A DNA stretch of 64,000 nt, from assembly GCA_014706295.1 (NCBI GenBank), contig JACSVZ010000004.1:91106547-91170546 (forward strand). The letters are read 5' to 3'. Origin of the DNA: Lycocorax pyrrhopterus obiensis (taxonomy: Eukaryota; Chordata; Aves; Passeriformes; Paradisaeidae). The notes below the pieces were generated by a model. The model was not told where the DNA came from. It worked only from the letters and a program-made list of their open reading frames with translations, and made no database searches. Every line of letters begins with the position of its first letter. The stretch's first letter is position 1. This document shows, in pieces, positions 37,161-48,590 of this stretch. The translations under genes were made by a program, and so were the position numbers.

Positions 37161-37694
37161 CTGGGCACCTCTGCCACCTCTTCCTGTGGTTTAACTCATG
37201 CACCTGAGCTTGCCTCACTCCTCCCTTCCTCTGCTGCAGGATGGCTAAAATTTTTTTCAGAAATAGATGTAAAAAATAAAAAGCAATGAGGGGAAAACAA
37301 AGCAGAAGTAGATGTAGGCAATGGGCTCCTGTGTGTGAGGGAGTCAGGGCCTGCTAGCATCTAGAGTCTCAAGTGCCATAGGCCATTACTATTCCAGATT
37401 CCACAAGGGTCTCCAATGGCAAGAACTGACAAGCAGAAGAAAGCAGTATGGGATCCTCTCCTGAAGAGAAATTTCTGGTGCTAAAGCTGGGATAGAGGGA
37501 AATGTTGATGTAGTGGCCCTTTTGTCAGGATAAAAATAAATATGCTAGTATGTATGTGGGAAAATGAGCTGGGAAAATGGGATGGTAAATAAGAATCATT
37601 GTATGGAACACAGGAAACAAGGAAAACTGGGAAGTTGAGCCTGATTTTAAGATAAAACATTTTTAAGGATCTGAAAGAGGATTCTTATGATGGG

Positions 37695-37800
37695 GGAATC
37701 ATATAATTGTTAAAGCTGGGAAAGACCTCTAAGATCATAAAGTCCAGCTGTCAAGAGAAGCAGCTGCCTGTGAAAGAGAACCTAACAAAGTCTAGGGCAC
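37695..37800 (-). mobile_element. CR1 LINE 3'-end fragment
   Basis: The + strand reads 'gaatcatataattgtt', then 'aaagacctctaagatcat' and 'agtccagctgtc', the reverse complement of a common bird CR1 3' end. Similarity fades past 37800. Confidence 0.82.
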
Positions 37801-39256
37801 ATAGAGAAAGTGACAAGTCCATGAATGATTACTGTCTAAATATTTGAGGCATTTGTCTGAGGGTGGTCAACAGCACAGGCTTCAAAATCTGCCAGAAGAG
37901 TAGAGGCCAGAGCCCCGTGTGCTGTGCTTTCCCTGCACTGAGCTGATGTGGGTGATGTTGTCATGAGAGTCCCTGCTCCACACTCTGGAGAGGCAGGGAT
38001 GTGATCACTGGCAGCACAGAAAGCTTTTTGGGGAATGCCAGTCAAGAAGGGCCTTTTAAGAGTGTGAAAATTTATTTCTGTTGCTTGATTCCTGCTCCTT
38101 TTGGAGAAGCAGCCCTTGCTGGTCCCAAAGGCACTGGATTACAGCAAAGGAACTTATAATTTCATTATTGATTTCTCTTCCTAATGGAAATAGAGCACAA
38201 GGTGGTGAATATTGACAGCTGAGTTCAAAGTATCCCTTGTCTTTAATATTGGGGAGGATGTCAGCATATCACTTGCATTCTTAGCTGCTTGATGCCTCCA
38301 TCAAGCAGTGAAGGCATTAGTAGATGAATGAAGTGAGCAGTCTGCACAGCACGTGGGATCCCTGTGTTTATGGCAAGAGAGGCCTTTGTGGCTTGTTGTC
38401 CGGTCCCCAGCCCAGGAGGGGCACGTTCATCTCTGCGTCCTGGCAGTCAGGACTCAATTCTCAGAGGCTTGGACTTCAAAAGAAATGGAGGCAACCCCTT
38501 GTTTGATCAAAGTTCTCCTGAAACAGCCTGGGACGGTTATTCTTTCAGAGTCCTTGGGCCTGTAATTCAGATTTTGGTAACACCTGCAATTACAGAAAAT
38601 ATTCTACAGTTCAGCTGTGTTGCACATGGCCAAGAGATCCTTTTTAAAGACAGCTGTGTCAGCCAAAGCATATTCTTTCCTTTCCCTTTTATTTTCCACA
38701 CAAAGAAACTTGTTTGGAAAGCTCTCCTTTTCTGAATACCGTGTCACTGGAATCTCACTGTTCTTCTCCGAATGGAAAGAGTTACAAAGAAAATGGCAGA
38801 AATTTTGCAGCTCCTGAAACTCTGATACTTCGGTAAGGAGGTTTTTCTTTGAATATAGGCAAGGCTGGAAATTTAAAGGAAAATCTCAGTGCTCTGTGTA
38901 TTTCCAGAAAAAGGCAGACTCTGCAGCATTATCCTTGTCCTGCTCTGGGCAGCAAGCACAGGGCCTCTCCTGATTGTTTTGGAAAGCTGGCATGGGGCAT
39001 ACAGTGAGAAACAAGAAAAAAGCCTTTGGCTTTTCATACTATAGGTTTTCATCCCAAATGCATTTGGGCAGGTACTGATAGGCTTACTGTTAACTTCAGT
39101 CAGCTCCCAATTTTATGTTGACTGCTTCCTGTTAATACAGTATTTCCTAGCTAAGGGACACAGCACAAAAGGTTTAGCATGGAGTCACTGTGAAAATTGC
39201 ATAATATAAAAAAAAGAACCAACAGATTGCCAGGTTCCCAGTCTCTTGCTTTTAGT

Positions 39257-39411
39257 GCCCAGAGAAGCTGTGGAAATATTCAAAACCAAGTAGGTTGGGG
39301 CTTGGAGCAACGTGGTCTGGTGGAAGGTGTCCCTGCCTGTGGCAGGAACTAGATGACCTTCAAAGGTCCTTTCCAACCTAAACCTTCCGTGATGATTCGA
39401 TGATGATGATT
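39257..39411 (+). mobile_element. CR1 LINE 3'-end fragment
   Basis: It reads 'tgcccagagaagctgtgg', 'ttggagcaacgtggtctgg', 'tggaaggtgtccctgcc' and 'aactagatgacc', and closes with 'gatgattcgatgatgatga', the short terminal repeat typical of CR1 3' ends. Forward orientation. Confidence 0.9.
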
Positions 39412-39610
39412 TAGATTGATGCTATAGGATGAGTTCAACTCAAGTTATCTTTTTTTTTGAATGAGACATAGCTCTGTTGGTGCCAGCGGGGTTGGTGTGC
39501 TACAAACATGGTGGAATGAAAGGAAAATGAGAACTGCCCGCTGTGTGCCATGTAAGCCAGAGCCTCAGAATAAAACAGAAGCATTCCTTTGTGAAACATT
39601 AATGGGGCAT

Positions 39611-39815
39611 CTGCTGAAAGGAAGATGAATTATGAGAATCCTTGACAAGTGGTATCATTGTGGAATACCTGTGAAATACCTGTGGAATTCCTGGAATAGA
39701 GTATTTCTCCAAGTAGAATCATGTTTCTGCTCTTTTACAGCAGGAATATTTCTCAGAGATCTTTAAGCTGCCATAGCAGAGACTAGAGGGATGCAAGTCA
39801 GCACTGATCTCTGGA
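39611..39815 (+). repeat. Unclassified repeat, copy 1
   Basis: It shares a run of conserved blocks with 41051-41335: 'ctgctgaaagg', 'atgaattatga', 'ggtatcat', 'tggaatacc' and further on 'ctctggaaca'. The blocks are in the same order and orientation but have diverged. No family is recognised. Confidence 0.6.
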
Positions 39816-40660
39816 ACACTTGTCATGAAAACTGGTGTGGGCTCAATGTGTACATTGGTGCTATCCTGACTTACAACACCTGAAGATTCTTACCCTGCAT
39901 GTTTAGGACTAGGACTGCAACTGGAGTCAAACTCTGCCTTGCTATCTATGTGCAAGGTTGCAGATATTGAAAACGGAAAAAAAGAGCTCTCTTAGTATGG
40001 TATATCAATGGACACAACTAAAAGTTGGAGAAATTAATTTTGTAGATTATATTTTACCACCATTTCTCACGTAGTGTGCTATATGACTGCAGGAATAGAA
40101 CTGAATTCAAGCTCACTACAGTGAAAAGAGATCACAGTTAACAGAAAGTAGTAATAACAGTATCAGATTAGGTGTTTTTAGTTTTAAAGAACTAGCAGCA
40201 GAAAAACACAAAAGACCATGCATAATGCTGAGTAAAAGGGAATGCTATGAGAAAAGAAAGCACTTACTTTCAAATGTGCCTCCAAATAGCCCTGTTATAT
40301 TAGCACATCCTTTCAACTTGGGTCACGGTTGCATTAAGCTTCCTACCCAGTCAGGTCATCCTGTGGGTATAAATATATGCTTTAAGTTATATAAACACCA
40401 TCCAATCCTATTTGCATTGTCGCTCTGCAACACAAAATGCTATAATGACCTCCTTTTCCTATGTCCAGTTCTATCTATAAAGCAGGCTTAGGTCCTTTTC
40501 TTATTAAGGAGGGCAGCTCTCTTAATCAGCTTTAGGCATTCCCAGAGAGTTTTCCAATATTGCAAGACATACCTGGCCCCAGGCAGGACGGTCCCAGCCC
40601 TGCCAACACCTAAGTGGTGCAGACAGATCCCATGTGACAGGTTATGCAACGGAGCAGGGC

Positions 40661-40668
40661 TTTATATA
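40661..40668 (+). promoter_or_regulatory. TATA-like box (TTTATATA)
   Basis: It lies in a short GC-rich patch (ggagcagggc before it, ccccgggacc after it), which is the usual look of a TATA core promoter. It is 24 bases before an ATG with a strong context at 40685. That is too close, because a TATA-driven start would fall at about 40691 or later, after that ATG. Confidence 0.25.
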
Positions 40669-40684
40669 CCCCGGGACCTAGAGC

Positions 40685-40715
40685 ATGGCAAGGGCTCGAG
40701 GGAAAAGAGCATCAG
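40685..40715 (+). other. Candidate first coding exon of an unknown gene
   Basis: ATG in a strong context (A at -3, G at +4) is followed by ten codons (M-A-R-A-R-G-K-R-A-S) and a consensus donor, CAG|GTGAGC, at 40716. It ends in phase 1. Two exon-like segments downstream (40817-40897 and 42694-42857) also fit phase 1. No known protein is recognised, and no expression evidence is available. Confidence 0.22.
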
Positions 40716-40816
40716 GTGAGCAAACTGCATTAGCCTTAGTCTTATGATTCATTAAGAGGTCAACTTGTAAAACATCCCTGGGATTTAGTAATGTTTTGTG
40801 TGTTTTAGAATTGTAG

Positions 40817-40897
40817 GGGCTGAAATTCTACGAAGACTCAGAAATCATGGTTATTCCTCTCCGGAGAATGACACCTGGGTATATAAGGTTGCTGCAG
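40817..40897 (+). other. Candidate second coding exon of an unknown gene
   Basis: With phase 1 it encodes G-A-E-I-L-R-R-L-R-N-H-G-Y-S-S-P-E-N-D-T followed by W-V-Y-K-V-A-A. The donor is GCAG|GTATGA. The weak point is the acceptor. A better one, TTTTAG at 40803-40808, lies 8 bases upstream and would create a stop after the candidate first exon. With a different upstream exon the stronger acceptor also keeps this frame open. Confidence 0.22.
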
Positions 40898-41050
40898 GTA
40901 TGAAATTTTTTTTTCTGCTTTTAATTAATCTTAAAGACACCTGTATTTCTCTTGATCACATTGATTTTATTTCAAATTATTACATGAAAAACCCAAGGGA
41001 ACACTGGTTTCTTGTGGGTTAACTCACATTACAACTCAAATAATTAATCC

Positions 41051-41335
41051 TCTGCTGAAAGGCAAATGAATTATGACATTTCTTGATAATCGGTATCATG
41101 CTGGAATACCAAATGCAGAATATTTGGAAGGAGTTAATTCTTCTGCAGTGCTTAAACAGAAACTGCTTCTCCATAATTTTCTCTTGCAATGGCTTTGTGT
41201 GTTTGGGGCAGTGGGAAAATGCTAATGGAAACAAGGATACAACTCAGCTGACCCATCAGTAAAACACTTCAGCCAGCTTCTGTGGTCATGATAAGGAAAC
41301 CTCAATTAGTCTTGACCTCTGGAACATTGGAAAAT
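41051..41335 (+). repeat. Unclassified repeat, copy 2
   Basis: The second copy of the blocks listed for 39611-39815, about 1.4 kb away and in the same orientation. The extra length comes from insertions in the middle. Confidence 0.6.
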
Positions 41336-42693
41336 CAGACTGTCAATCATTATATGAAGAAAACAAATAAAAGCATGTATAGAAAACTTTTTAAATCAGC
41401 TGAATAATTGAGACTAAAGCAGCTATAAATAAATATACATACATATACAACAAAGTAAAACATCTTCCTTATTGTTTTCCATATTTTGATATTTACAGAG
41501 TATCCATCCTTTCTCTGGAAAATGTCACAGCTCTTAGCACTGTGCTCTGCATCCAGAATCATAGACTGAAGTAGCTGAGAGGGGATAGTTGAGCAGTTGA
41601 GAGGCTGAGCTAAAGATGCTGGGTTTCAGTCCTAGCTGTGAATTTCTTTCACACCTCCCTGCATATCTTTTGAGATCACCTTACATAGTAGTTCTGTTTG
41701 GAATTTCTTTTGTCTTTATTTATTTTGCAGATGAAGTAGCCACAGTCAGACACATTTATCAAGGTCAGAGCACTGAGCTCTAATTCTTTAAGCTCAATAA
41801 AAAACCTAGAATCTGGAAGTGAAAAAGAGGCTCCTTGGAATCTGTTGCTCCTGTCAGTGACACCATGCTTTTCATCCATGGATTTCAAGGAAAAGCATTT
41901 AAAAAAAATATTATTTGAGGCCTAGTAATTATTTCACTTAAAGAAACCAAATGCAGCAACTAGAAAGACACATGCTATGTTTTAACTCAAAGTGCCAATA
42001 TGTATAGGAATTTTTGTTTTTGCTCTCTAGGGACTCCATGCAACCGTGTCTTTGCCTCTTGGTCAGTGTATCATATGGACAAGGGAAGCAACAGTAACTT
42101 AATTTCTTTTCTGATTGTTATTCAGATAGTAAATAAGTAATTCTTATCTTTGCTTGGCATTTCCTGCGTCTTCATTGGACTTGACACAGTGACTGTGTTA
42201 AAACTTGTCTGCTTGGTCTAGTACTAGCTGTGGACATCATAAAGGATGTTAGTGATCCCTTCTAGCCTTACTTTCCTGAATTAATATCTAACATTCAAGG
42301 AAGCATCGTGTTAGTAGGTAATCTGTGGGAAGGAAGAGATCTTTGTTCTTTACAGAATAAGAAAGTTCTTTCTCCTTTATGCCTAAGCCTCCACACTTGA
42401 TTCAGCTCTTCTTCTCAGGCAGCCAGAGGGGACCCCATTAAAGTCACCAAAATCAACGAGTAGCAATTGAAAGGAAAGTCATATCAGAAATGTGTTCTAT
42501 CTTTTACAAACTGATAAAAAGGGGGGCCTTCCAAAACGTGCAATAGATTGTGTGAAATGCTCTTCAGCGGAAAGCAGAGTCATACCCTGTTAAATGGCAT
42601 GGAAAAGAAAAAGGTTCTTTGTAGGTTCCAAAGACCTTCTTTTGTGTTGCACTGAGCTGAATCAGCTTGTAACTTGCTCTGTTTCTGCCTTAG

Positions 42694-42857
42694 ACTCAAG
42701 CTGCAGCAAAGATCGTTATCAACCCGTCAGACGCAGCGCTGCAGCGGGCAGCATTGCTCCTGGGAGTGTTCGGGATCAGCATATCCAGCTACAGCACACA
42801 CCAGCTAACCCAAACAAAGAGAGTCCCCTTGACCACTTAAGCTGTGTTAGGATGTGA
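42694..42857 (+). other. Candidate third coding exon of an unknown gene
   Basis: It follows an acceptor with a pyrimidine tract (CTCTGTTTCTGCCTTAG, ending 42693). Entering in phase 1 it reads D-S-S-C-S-K-D-R-Y-Q-P-V-R-R-S-A-A-A-G-S and runs to TGA at 42855-42857. It contains several CpGs in a CpG-poor neighbourhood. All three frames are open for more than 110 bases, and another frame (phase 0) gives a hydrophobic stretch A-A-L-L-L-G-V-F-G-I-S-I. Openness alone is therefore weak evidence. Confidence 0.22.
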
Positions 42858-45222
42858 CCCAAGAAGTCCAGGCTTATGTCAATACTGCTGATGAGTGGCT
42901 TTTCTGCTTCAGTTACCGGTGTGGAGGTAATGAGACACTGCAGCTGTGATTCCTACATGCAAAGTTAAATAGATGGAAGAATTGCAGACTTCTTCAAGAA
43001 AGAAAAAAATAACTGCTCTCAGAAACATCAGATATCCAAATGAGACAAACTTTCTGTAAATATTATGGACTTCTTTTGTTATCCAGTGTATACATAGAGA
43101 TCTAAAGGTATAAAATACAGTTACATTCAGAGTAGCTGTAAACAGAGCAGTGTGGGTGCTGGGTTCTGGGAGTGTCACTGTGTTGCATCTTTTGCAAATT
43201 ACTCCAATGCAAAGACTGGTTTTGCAAAGAGGAAGTTAGAAGCAATATATTCCTCATGACAAGGGTTAGAACAAATGCAATTAATCTCCCATAGACTCTT
43301 TGCAGTGTACATTTGGGTATTACAGAATCTGTGCACTCTAGCATTTTCTATCGAATCTTAAACATTTCTTGATGCCTTTGGAGTAGCAATGTTTGTGTAT
43401 TGTAACACAAGCTGGTAGCCTTCTGTCACAGCAGAGATGGCCACAGGCTACACCAGCCATAAGGTGTTGGGAAGGGCCTGTGGCTCCAGACCAGATAACT
43501 TCATAGCTGTGCAGAAACTCTCTGTTCTAGAAAGTATCGGTAAAAATATTGGGTTGGGCTCCATTGCAGAGTTCAATATGTGGCTGTATTCTTCTGCAAA
43601 CCATAATATACATTCTGATTAAAATAGAAATAGAGTTTGACCTTTTCCCCCTACTTCTCCCTTGTTTTCTTCTCATTTGGTGCAATAGCTTATTCAGGAA
43701 TGTTCTCTTACTATTGGTTTGCATTTTTCCAACTGTTTCTTATGTTTTATGTAAACATGGCTTTGTAGGCTCTTCTATGCATATGTTAGCATTTAAAATC
43801 CTTTGTTCTTCATTACTAAATACAAATATTATTTTGGGGTCTTTTTCAGTGTTTAAAATTATTTCGTCTGTCAACAGTGTTTATATTCAACCACTAAGGG
43901 GCATCCTACACAGCTGAATATTTTGAACCCTTCAGCTTGCTCATTCCAACATGACAAACCACAAATTGAATCAGGCTGAAATTTTTACTTTTTTATTTTT
44001 GAATTGTTCTTGTCCCTCTTTGCTTTTTTCTCACCCTCTCTAAGAAATGTCTCTCCTCGCCCCACAACTCTTGTTAAATTGAAGATGATGAGAAAATCAG
44101 TATTTACAAGGTCATTTTTTTTCAATGTGCCAGGTCACATATGACCTCCATCTTATATGGACTTTTGTTTATATTTTTTAAAAAAAATCGTATAATGAAA
44201 TATTCCATCTTTTGCCTTCACCTATGAGAAATGAAACAAAATACTTGAACTCCTTGACAAAAGTAAGAATGACACCTCTGGAAAGCATCCAGTCACAGAC
44301 ACTGATGTTATACAGTGTGATCCCCACCACCACCCTCAGTATGCCATAAATAAGGCCTTTTAATCTATTATAGGATTTTTGACTGCTGCATTTTTGTTAA
44401 CTGATTTCCTGCTTCCATTCAACATGAATGTAAGACCATTAGCATGTGCAGTAGCACCATTTTAACAAGATACACTAGAATAAAATAAATTACTTGGCCA
44501 CTGAGATGTTCCCATTGGAAATGATGCTCCTGAGGAATGTGTACTTTTCCCATGAGAATTGTTTTGAATAGTTTTGAAATTTATTTAGTATTAATTATTT
44601 AGTACCAGTAAAAATGGCAGGAGGACAACACAGGCAATAGGCACACTACGTGTGGAGAGACTTTATAAAGGTAGGGGCCATAGGAGCCTCAGGAACATAC
44701 AGTGAAGCACCAGGGAGCCGTGATTGAAATTATTTAAAAAACAGACACGTTTCAACTTGCTGCTGATGAATTGTGCCTGGGCAGAAAATCACCTTTAGGT
44801 GAAAAGTTGGGACTGCATCCAGCAGAAGATGTAGGCATTGGCACCTAATCTATCTGTTCCTGTAGAAACCTACACCCAAAATGCCAGTTTTCTGAAGTGC
44901 GTCTGCCACCGCATGCCAGGCACAACAGCCAGCCATGTGCCCTTCCCTTTCATTGCTGTGGCTCCTTGGAAGATCTTCTTTCAGGTTTCCCCTGAGCCAG
45001 GCGAGACTGGGGTGTGTTCAGCACCAAGACATCAAAACCTTGTAGAGGTGGCGACAACATGCCCATCTTCTCATCCTTCCTGTGTCTGGGAGCCCAGTGG
45101 TGGACTGGAGATTGCCCAGAATATGACTGGAAGCTAAAATCCTGTATCCCCTTTTGTCCAGCTGTTTGTTAGAGCAAGCACTCTTTGGCAGAGGAAAGAA
45201 AGGCACCTGCACAGGTGTTCCC
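42858..45222. other. Intergenic, no recognised feature
   Basis: Unique AT-rich sequence. I see no poly(A) signal close to 42857 that would support the candidate gene upstream. Confidence 0.5.
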
Positions 45223-45810
45223 ATGGAGGAGCCCATGGCACTGTACCTTCCCTCCTCCTGTTCTCCTGAGGGACTGGCATGGTCCCAGGGGGTCCTGACT
45301 CCCAAAGGAGGCTGGCTGCATGAGCCTGTCCCTGCTCTGCACCTGCTGCACCAAGGGGCACAAACAGGCAATTGGGACAAGCTAAAACCTTTTCCTCCTA
45401 AGTGCCTATTAGCTAAGTTTGCCCACTCCCTGTGCACACAGTGTGCCATGGATTTGGACCTTACCTCTGTTTGCCATGTTTGTAGACATCTAACTCAAGC
45501 CTGCAGGCTCAGTATGTGGCTGGGCTCCCAAAACCTGAGTAGGATACTGCTCCATGCTGCAATTCCCAAACCTGCCTGTGAATTTTCTCTTCAAAGCTCT
45601 GAGCATGCCAAACTTCAAACATATGTTTATGTCCTATTGAAGTCAAAGGGGTATAAGGAACATCCTTACATCCTTTGCCAGACTGAGGTATTTAATCTTT
45701 TCCTTGATCTCCACCAAAGAAGCATTTACATTTTAAATATATTTGTACTTTTGTTTATATGGTTTTACTTCAAAAATGTTGGCAATTCATCAACAATTGA
45801 ACGCCGATGA
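45223..45810 (+). other. Longest ATG-initiated ORF outside repeats and the CpG island (195 codons), function unknown
   Basis: ATG at 45223 with G at +4 begins an open frame to TGA at 45808. The first part is Pro/Cys/His-rich without a recognisable domain. The C-terminal part ends with a hydrophobic stretch, I-Y-I-L-N-I-F-V-L-L-F-I-W-F-Y-F, that could span a membrane. I see no promoter, no obvious poly(A) signal and no known family. Roughly one ORF this long is expected by chance in 64 kb, so this may not be a gene. Confidence 0.15.
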
Positions 45811-48566
45811 AAGTCGGGAGCCTGGTGAGCTTGGGGAGGTTAATGCTGCATTACTTAGTTTTAAGAAACACCAGCAATGGATTTCATTTGGCATATAAAT
45901 TGTTATGTTTGAGGACTTACCCTCCAGGAATTACTTTGTACCTTCCCTAGCTTGTAAAAATATTTAAATAGAAGTACTATTTAAGCTAGTAAATATTAGA
46001 CCTTCTTTACAAATACACTTTAAAAGCCATTTCATCAAATTTATTGGATTGGTTTTACTTCTAATATCAGGCAAATATAGGTTAATATCTCCTGGTGCTG
46101 AACAATTGCAACTCAACTAATCCACTTCTAATAGCAGTAACTTTTCTAGTCTGAATTATGTATTGATATATCAAGTTAATTATTTTATTCTTTGAGGAAG
46201 AATCACAGGAGATTTTGTAGCTGTTTGATTTGTATGCCTGAGTCCACCTCCTAAAGGCAAGAGAAATGAAAGTTTTAAATAATCAGAAACTCAAACATGG
46301 TTGTTACTCTCTTCAAATAGATATAGCATAGACTGGAGACTTGTTTGCGATAAGTGGCATTGCTAGTGAATATCACAGAGCATTCAAGCTCTTTCACATA
46401 ATATGAATGCAGTTATCTAAAGCAGGATTTCTGTCTCCTTTCATCAGGACAGGCAACTAAGGGCAGTCACTCAAGGTAGCACTCATCTACTAGTAAGGAG
46501 AGTATAAAATAAGGGGAATGTCTGACATATTTTCATGCACCTTCTGGAAATTATGCTTCTACATCAAAACTACTGCTCTAGACCATTATTTATCTCTACA
46601 GTTAGAGTTGCAGATTGTGCATCTCCCAGTATACCACAGACCAAGAAGATGAAGTTGAGTTTGCCTTACCAATCAGTGGGTGCCCCATCTCTAACGAGGC
46701 ACTGGTAATGTCATCATGGGGCTGAGCCCCTAATCTATGCATCTGACTGAGAACAGAATGCAAACAAGCTGAGAAACCCTTCATTTCAGACCATGCATTT
46801 TTTGCTAGTGCCAGATTCATGGAATCATGCCAAATTCTGGCCTCAGCTGAGGTTTCAGATGCTGCTGTAATGGTAATTAATAAATTAATAAATAAAACTG
46901 GGGCATTGAGGCTGTGTGGGAGCTTCCTTCCTGAAACGTTCTGTGTCTGCATTGCCTTTTCAATGGCAAGTTGTGCAGTGGGTTTATCAGTGGAAAAGCT
47001 GTGTCAGTGTTCATTCGCTTCCCTGGCTTCAGTCAAACGTGGCCACTGAGACTTAACCGAGAAATGGTTTTACCTGTGCAGTGCAATGGCGCTTCCCTAT
47101 GGATGTATTAGAGATAAAGCAAACAAAAGGAGATATTTATGCTTGTCACATCTTTTCTTACCTTGGATAAAATGCCGTTTCCCCTCTTAGTTATGAGTAG
47201 TCAATGACAACACAAAACACCCTCAAGCAGTCTTGCCTTTCATATGACTTTGTTGTTATTCTTCTGGAACTATCGCAGTTTAATAAGGAGGCTGAAAGGT
47301 AGTTTAATCAAACAGTAGATTAATAAGGTTCCTCAGGCTACGTTCACTTCAGCTTTCAACTTCATGTGTAATCATGAGCTATGGAGTGTCACTGACTTTT
47401 AATCAGAGTGCCCCTGTCTCTGCAGTGGGTGTGTTCGTAAGCATAAAACAGCCCCAAAGCGCCCAGAAAGAGCTGTTTCTTCCCCTTCTGAGCAGCATTC
47501 TTGCAAGTGACCTTTCTAAGAGCATAAAAACCATTAATCCACACCTTTTAGAAAGATTTTAGGAACTTCATGTAATCCACAGCACCCCACTGATGAAGTC
47601 CATCCGACAAGGGGGACACTGGAGTCACAGTAGTCAAAGGAGGTGTCTGATGCCAAGCGGGGTGAGGGCTTGAATTAGCTCTCAGTGGGTGCTTCCATGT
47701 GTTTCTATTAAGAAACGACAGGTGAGATCCAGCTCAGCTGACATGAGCAATGGAAAGTTTGGCGAAATCTGCCCACATCCTTAGCTCTCAATACAGAGAG
47801 CAGAGACAGGTCCTAGGGAGGCCACCGCCACCCTGGCACCTGGCAGCAGCCTGAACGTGCTTTGTGATGAGCTGAAGGAATGGGGATGATTTTCTTACAT
47901 GTCAAAATACTTACTATTACTTACTGGGGATTCTATAATTTTTCTGTAATTTTCCTGACTAGGGGATGGGGCTGTACCTCATTGCTGTTATTTAAACCAG
48001 AGTAAGGAAGAAATGCCAAGGCAGAGTTACTCTGCTGCTGAGAAAGATTTTTAACCTTTTTTAGAAAAGCAAATGACAAATTGGTTTGTCCTTCACTCTC
48101 TGTTCTTCAGTAATGGATTACAGGAACTTGGAACTCTTGGCCCAACAGGAATGGTGGCACATAAGGCCAAAACTGCTGAAAGCTTGAACAGAATCATCAC
48201 TGGCTAGGCATAGTTCAAACACCGTGCCTTCCCTGTCACAGCTGAGCCATAGTTCCTTTTAAAAAGTGACCTCTGCCCCATGGGAAAAGGAAGGACATGA
48301 GGCTGTGCTCTGCTCCGCCAGGTGTTCTTTGGCTGCACTGTGATAGATTCCTGAGGAGAGGAAGGGCAGAGGAATGGAACCCAAAACTTTGCTTCACTAT
48401 GACCCTCCAATGGCAGAAGAGCCCCTTGGCTGCTGCTTTGGGCCAAGACAACCAGAGTATGTCTGAGCCTTCAGTGAGAGTCCACATCTCTGCCCAACGG
48501 CTGTCTCCTGCTCCCAGAGCTGCTTTGTGACCCCTCTGAAGCTTGCGGAGCTGTGGCTGACCCAGT

Positions 48567-48590
48567 TTGTCTGTCTGTTTGTCTGTCTGT
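48567..48590 (+). repeat. (TCTG)n microsatellite
   Basis: Six imperfect TCTG/TTTG units in a row (tctgtctgtttgtctgtctg). Confidence 0.9.

Noticed and set aside
44660..44680. TATA-like box (CTTTATAAAGG)
   Set aside because: It is an isolated match with no exon, donor or GC-rich context that I can support.
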